This document shows positions 59,041-64,000 of a DNA stretch of 64,000 bases, piece after piece. Each line of letters opens with the position of its first letter. Position 1 is the stretch's first letter. A program made the position numbers and the translations under genes. Under the pieces are notes generated by a model. That model saw nothing but the letters and a program-made list of their open reading frames with translations, was not told the DNA's origin and made no database searches. This DNA is from Lagopus muta (lineage: Eukaryota > Chordata > Aves > Galliformes > Phasianidae). The stretch covers positions 50,356,972 through 50,420,971 of the forward strand of contig NC_064437.1 of the NCBI RefSeq assembly GCF_023343835.1. The letters run 5' to 3'.

Positions 59041-62000
59041 TCCCAGGAAAAGTTTAGGTATCTCTCATCTACACTGTGAGCTGCTAATATGCAACCTTAG
59101 GTCATTGAACTCCACCTGAACCTTATTTATTTTTACTTCTGCAGAGATGACATGAATTATCCTTCTGACACTGGATCTGAGTAAGTAGATGCACTCCATG
59201 TGATCACACTGCTTCTATTGCAGGAGGCAGACGTAGACTTCAGCACTTCCTCTCAGTATATCTGTCTGTTCCTATATATATCACTGCATGGCATGGATAA
59301 CATCCTTGCAAAGGCCATCGTGGTCATGTGAGGAAAGGATCATGTCACTTGAGAATAAGTGCTTAGAGGTGAATTACTTCCAGAGAGTAGAGAGTCCATG
59401 CGGATTCACAGTTGAGCAAAGCTTGCAAGTATTACCTGAAAAAATTGAATGAGTTGTATGTGGACTATTATACATAAGTTGCAGTATATGGATCCCAAAA
59501 ATATGGAATATTTTGATTCAGACATAAACAGGAGAGAGACTTTACAGATAGAAATCTCATTCAGACACAAATAATGGGCTGATACTGCTTCCAGCCATTC
59601 TGAGTGTCTGACTGAGTTTGATTACAGTTCTACAGAGTCAAGGGTTGGCTTCCTTGGTGCTTCCTTTGTGCCATGGAGGATCCATTGGCAACTTGAAGCC
59701 TGCTCACTGGGGATTGGGACTGGCTGTCTGATATTGCAGTTCTGTAGTTAGTGCCTTGTCGTGTGCTTTTATTCCCTAGTAGAATTTGATGGAAAGGAAC
59801 AGGACAATTCTTTTTCCTGTCCAGAAAGCAGCAGTGTGTGGCTTGTTTCTGTGCTGGCAACTATATGTTGAGCAAATGAAGGAACTAAAACCTTCTTGGA
59901 AGTCAGTATAAAGGCTTCATACAACGTGCTGCAACAGTACTCAGCCAGCTGTCAGGGAAGCCCTTATTATCAGCTGTGATGTACTTCAATTAGAAGCCCA
60001 TCTCAGCAAAAGAAGTGTTCTTCAGAATACAGGGCTGGTTCTCGCAAGTTAAGGGGCAGCTCTTGTTGCTATGTTTTAACCAGGCATACAAGAAATAGCA
60101 TAAATTTTTCTTTGCAATAATTACTGAAAGGATGGTAACTCAGAAGGTAATAAAAGTAGTGTGACAACAGCAAAGAACATTTCAGAGAGCTTTTATGGCT
60201 CTGGCCTGGGAGAAGGGCAGCAGACTCATGGTATATTCACTGTCACTGAACAAAATCCCCATGTTGTTAGGAGGTGCTCAGTATCTGCATCCTATCTCAC
60301 TAATTTATTTCCTCAAAGCCTGCAGGAAACACCGAGATAGTCAATTCCTCTATGTAACATCTTTGGGTGACATTTGGTAGCAGGGATAAAATGAAAGAAG
60401 AGCAAAAAGAAAATGCACTACACCCAGAGACATTTGGGTAGTAGTGACTGAATATGACCAAGTGCAAGGAAACAGCAAGAACTGATCTCTAGAAAACAGA
60501 AGGGTCTTATTCAAGCCTGAATGATTTCTATGCCTTTCTTACCATTTCCCTGAGTAGCCACCAGCTTTTCCTTTCATAATTGCTTTTGTGATGCCACAGG
60601 AGAGAGATTTCAATCCTGCTGTCAGTGCTGGCCATGGTCAGCCTCATGCAGTCAGCTCACTAACAGCTGCTTCTTAGTTGTGTTTTCTCTGTTGCTGCAC
60701 AGTTTTCTGCTGCTGTTCATAAGAGATTTGCTGATATTTGTCCCACCTTAAGTAAATAATCTGAACCACTCCATGTACAAAAAAAAATATCCAGAAATCT
60801 CCATGCCTTCTGGCAGCTTTGAGACTCGATTCATTTAGTTCTGCTGCAGGCTGCAGAAAAATAAATTGATCACTGAAAGAAGGCAAAATTGAGCTTTATT
60901 TATTTGGTCAAGGTTCAACTTCACCTGCAGCACAATGCAGCCCTTCTCTCCAGAGCTGACTAATATCCACTTAATAACAAGCAGCCTCACAGAGAGCTGT
61001 GGAGCAGCACAGTGACACCAGCAATTCTTGGCAAGGTCAACTACTAAGCAAAGAGAGAGAAATATACGAAATGCAGCTTGTGGTGAGAGAAGCTGCAGGA
61101 AATCAGAGGGAAAAAAGCAGAAGTTTAATGTAGTCAGAAATACATGGAAACTGTATGAACATTATAAAAAGGAGAAAAATCTAAAAAGGGAGGCAAGAAG
61201 GGGAAAAGGCAGTCCAAATAACCAGCAAGTTAGCAAAGAGTGTGCCAAATTAACTGTGTACACAAAGCCTCTGCCAGAGGTGGAAGACCAGAATGCAGTG
61301 TTCTTTCTGGTCAGATTCAGTCTAGAATAGTATTGCAGCAGCACACATGGATAAAGAAATTAACTGGACTAAAAAACTGGACTAGATCCAGTGGCTGCAA
61401 AGAGAATACTGCATGATGAGTAGGAACTCATTTTATTGCTGAGACTTAAGAGGCTCAGCAACATTCTCTGTGTGGTTAGTAACTGCCATCTGCAGAAAAT
61501 GGCAAAAAGTGAATCTCAGGAACCTGAAGCACGTGGGATTCATTTGGCTTTGAGAAAACGGTTGGTAAATGATAGCAGACTGGAATCTTGATGGCTGCAG
61601 GGTCTTTTATTTATAGTCCAATCATTTGATTTAGTGTTTGAACTGTAATTAAAGATGCACCTTTTACACAACTCCGGCAAAACACACAACTCATTTCTCA
61701 GTCATTTTGTTAAAGGCAATTAGGCAAAGTGCTCATAGCTTTTCCAAACATCCCGGAACAAACTTTCTTTAGAAATAATGAGCAATACACAGAGAAGCAG
61801 ACCTGCGAAAAATAGCCATGCATGTTGCTGGTAACATTTCAAGTAAGTTAGGATCTGCAGTCACCTTCTCATTACTAATATGATGAGAGTAAGAATTAAA
61901 ATGCCAAAAGTAATTTACTTTTTGGGAAGAAAAAAAAAAAAATCCACCAGGCAGAAAGACAAGAAAAGATTTGCCAGGCTAATTTTAGCAATCCTGGATT

Positions 62001-62154
62001 ACTTATTAAGAGCTAGGCACTCTGGGCATGGCTGAGCAAAGCATTTTCTATGGCAGCTCTGTGAAACCCTCACCGTCTTCCATCCAGTTAATGGTCATGG
62101 CTGCTTCTAGGCAAATTTCAACTTTTGGGCTGTAGAAACTACAGTGCTTACATT
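59041..62154. other. Intergenic, no recognised feature
   Basis: No coding exon, RNA gene or named repeat recognised in 3.1 kb. Open frames are all under 105 codons and lack motifs. Confidence 0.5.
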
Positions 62155-62246
62155 ACCTGGAGGTGCCCTACCCATCATGGCTTAATATACATAATTTCAG
62201 ACCTGGAGGTGCCCTACCCATCATGGCTTAATATACATAATTTCAG
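62155..62246. repeat. Perfect 46-bp tandem duplication
   Basis: Two identical, directly adjacent 46-base copies starting ACCTGGAGGTGCCCTACCC and ending ACATAATTTCAG. No divergence between copies, so it is recent, possibly a polymorphism or an assembly artefact. Confidence 0.96.
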
Positions 62247-64000
62247 ATAATTAAAGCGTGCTTTATGAATGTATAGTTAATAAACTGAGAATAAAGAAGG
62301 GTGTGTTTCCCATATAGTGAAACTTATGTGTTTACAAACTGTGTTTACATGAAGGTGACCTTATTGAGCAGAAGGGACAGCTGACATTTCTGCATAATTT
62401 TACCACACAAGCACTGAACTGAGTAGTTTGCAAGTGCTGCACACATACGGCAGCAATTCCATATTTTTCTGTTTTGACATATTCATGTGTATATGTAATC
62501 ATGTCCATAAGAGCATACAAGCTATTGCTGACTATCTGGAGTGTATTCTTAATAAGGCATTTAAAAACAGACTAGAGAGAAAAACAAACTGCAGTACTTC
62601 ATACGTTCTGACGTGAGTACAGATAATTTCAGGCAGGCTATTAATCCCTGCACCATGCAGTCTCCTGTCAGAAAATTCAGAAAGATCCAGAAACAACAAT
62701 ATTTTGAAGCAGAGGGAAATGCAAAATGAACTCAGTATTTCAAAATCCTCTAGAGAAAACCCATGCCCCTCTTTTCCCTGTTACTGATCTGCTAGTGTTC
62801 CTTTTGCCTTACACACATTAAAACTTTAGAAGGAAGGTATGGTATATACTGCTGGAAGCAAAGAGCCTGTATCAAGGAGATGTTTGTTGGAATATATTCA
62901 GTAGATGTATGACATGGAAACTTTTTAATTCTAAGGAAAATGAAGTATCTGCTTTGTTTTATACCTGCAGTGTTGATGCAAGAAGCCTGGACTGGGAGAA
63001 CAGAAGGTATTATCTCCTTTCCCAGCTCCAGATAATGCCCAAGCAAAAAATGCCAGCAAGTTCAGCTGCAGAAGCACTAGCACTGCCAATGGTAAGCAAG
63101 CCTAGTCATAAGTGATGTTACGATCTGTCTCAGGACTGCCCTGTTCTAAAAATTACAGAATGATGAATTGTAAGATTTTAAATTAAAAACAAACAAACAA
63201 AAAACCCAGACAGTTTTAGAGCTGATCACTGAGCTTAAAGAAGGCTCTGTGCAGGAAAATTGTTCACACCTAAGTGTATTATTTAATTATTTGCCTGTAT
63301 TTTCAGAGACATCTATGCCATAACAGATGCTCTTTAACTATAACACGTCCTGTGGAAGTTTATTGTTTCTCCAAAGGTTTTGGAACACTTACCATATTCA
63401 TTGTGATGTCTTCTCCTTGCAATTGAATGCAAATAGGCAAAGTTTAAGAAGCAGATTCAGAATTAAATGAGAACATCTTGCCTTCTGTTGATTAGCCAGC
63501 ATTGTAGTACTGTTTACAATGGGTTTCAATTGGGTTGCATCTGTTTCTCTTAAAAAACAAACCTGAATATTTATCATTGAAGCTCTTGGGAGCTATATTA
63601 AATAATAGTGCAGTTTATATAAATCACTAATAAGTACACTAATAAGTTACAATAAGTATTTATACCAAATAGAACATAAAAAGTACCCTAGAGGCTAGGT
63701 TCACTTTATATAAACACATCTTAGAAAATATTAATTTGATAGACTGAGACAGCCCTAAGCAGTAAATATATATTTGAGAGAACTGCTGTACACTCTCCAA
63801 ACTCACCCCGTTTGTACAGCACACATCATTTGTTCCTAACTAAATCTGCTTGTAAGTTCCCGTAAGCACCAGTATTATTTATCTAACGTTTCCTGTCCTG
63901 TAGCAGAAGATGGGAATCAAGTTGACCAAAAATCTTGTTAATGAGAAGTTACTTGCCATACCATGTTAAGATGGCAGAACATTTTATACACTTGCATTAC
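62247..64000. other. Intergenic, no recognised feature
   Basis: AT-rich DNA to the window end. An A/C-rich stretch (AAACAAACAAACAAAAAACC) lies near 63188-63207. No gene recognised on either strand. Confidence 0.5.

Noticed and set aside
61028-61330. Basic 100-codon + strand frame
   Set aside because: It starts at TTG, is Lys/Arg-rich from A-rich DNA, and matches nothing that I know.
37096-64000. PPP1R3C or TNKS2, the expected next genes by mammalian synteny
   Set aside because: PPP1R3C has a long single coding exon that would stand out; no such frame exists on either strand, and no tankyrase exon was recognised.

Overview
This is vertebrate nuclear DNA, almost certainly from a bird and most likely a galliform such as chicken. 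The signs are one intron-rich gene with vertebrate splice sites and a CpG-island promoter, many 5'-truncated CR1 LINE copies (the dominant avian retrotransposon), a decayed mariner element of the chicken Galluhop type, and an old avian-type retroviral LTR. There are no bacterial or phage genes, operons or CRISPR arrays.

Positions 1-950 are upstream flank with nothing I recognise. A CpG island (about 960-1780) holds the promoter and exon 1 of the only gene, HECTD2, a HECT-class E3 ubiquitin ligase on the + strand. I could place all 21 coding exons (1487-35146). Every junction has a GT donor and AG acceptor, every phase is consistent, and together they encode an uninterrupted 796-residue protein with catalytic Cys764 in an HTCFN motif. 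The introns carry CR1 fragments (introns 9, 10, 14, 15), an LTR relic (intron 2) and simple repeats. The 3' UTR runs from 35147 to a likely poly(A) site just after 37067.

From about 37.1 kb to the end I find no gene, only an AT-rich intergenic stretch. It holds a mariner relic (38893-39420), several CR1 pieces (the largest at 51452-53010, with a damaged reverse-transcriptase motif), microsatellites and two perfect short tandem duplications (58997-59040 and 62155-62246). In mammals PPP1R3C and TNKS2 follow HECTD2; no coding part of either is visible here.

I did not find an undescribed biological system. The observations most worth a second look are inside HECTD2: intron 14 has the hallmarks of a U12-type (minor spliceosome) intron; exon 20 has a second, in-frame acceptor 45 nt upstream that would insert 15 residues in the HECT domain; and a short upstream ORF in strong Kozak context shares the main reading frame and is separated from it by a single TAG.
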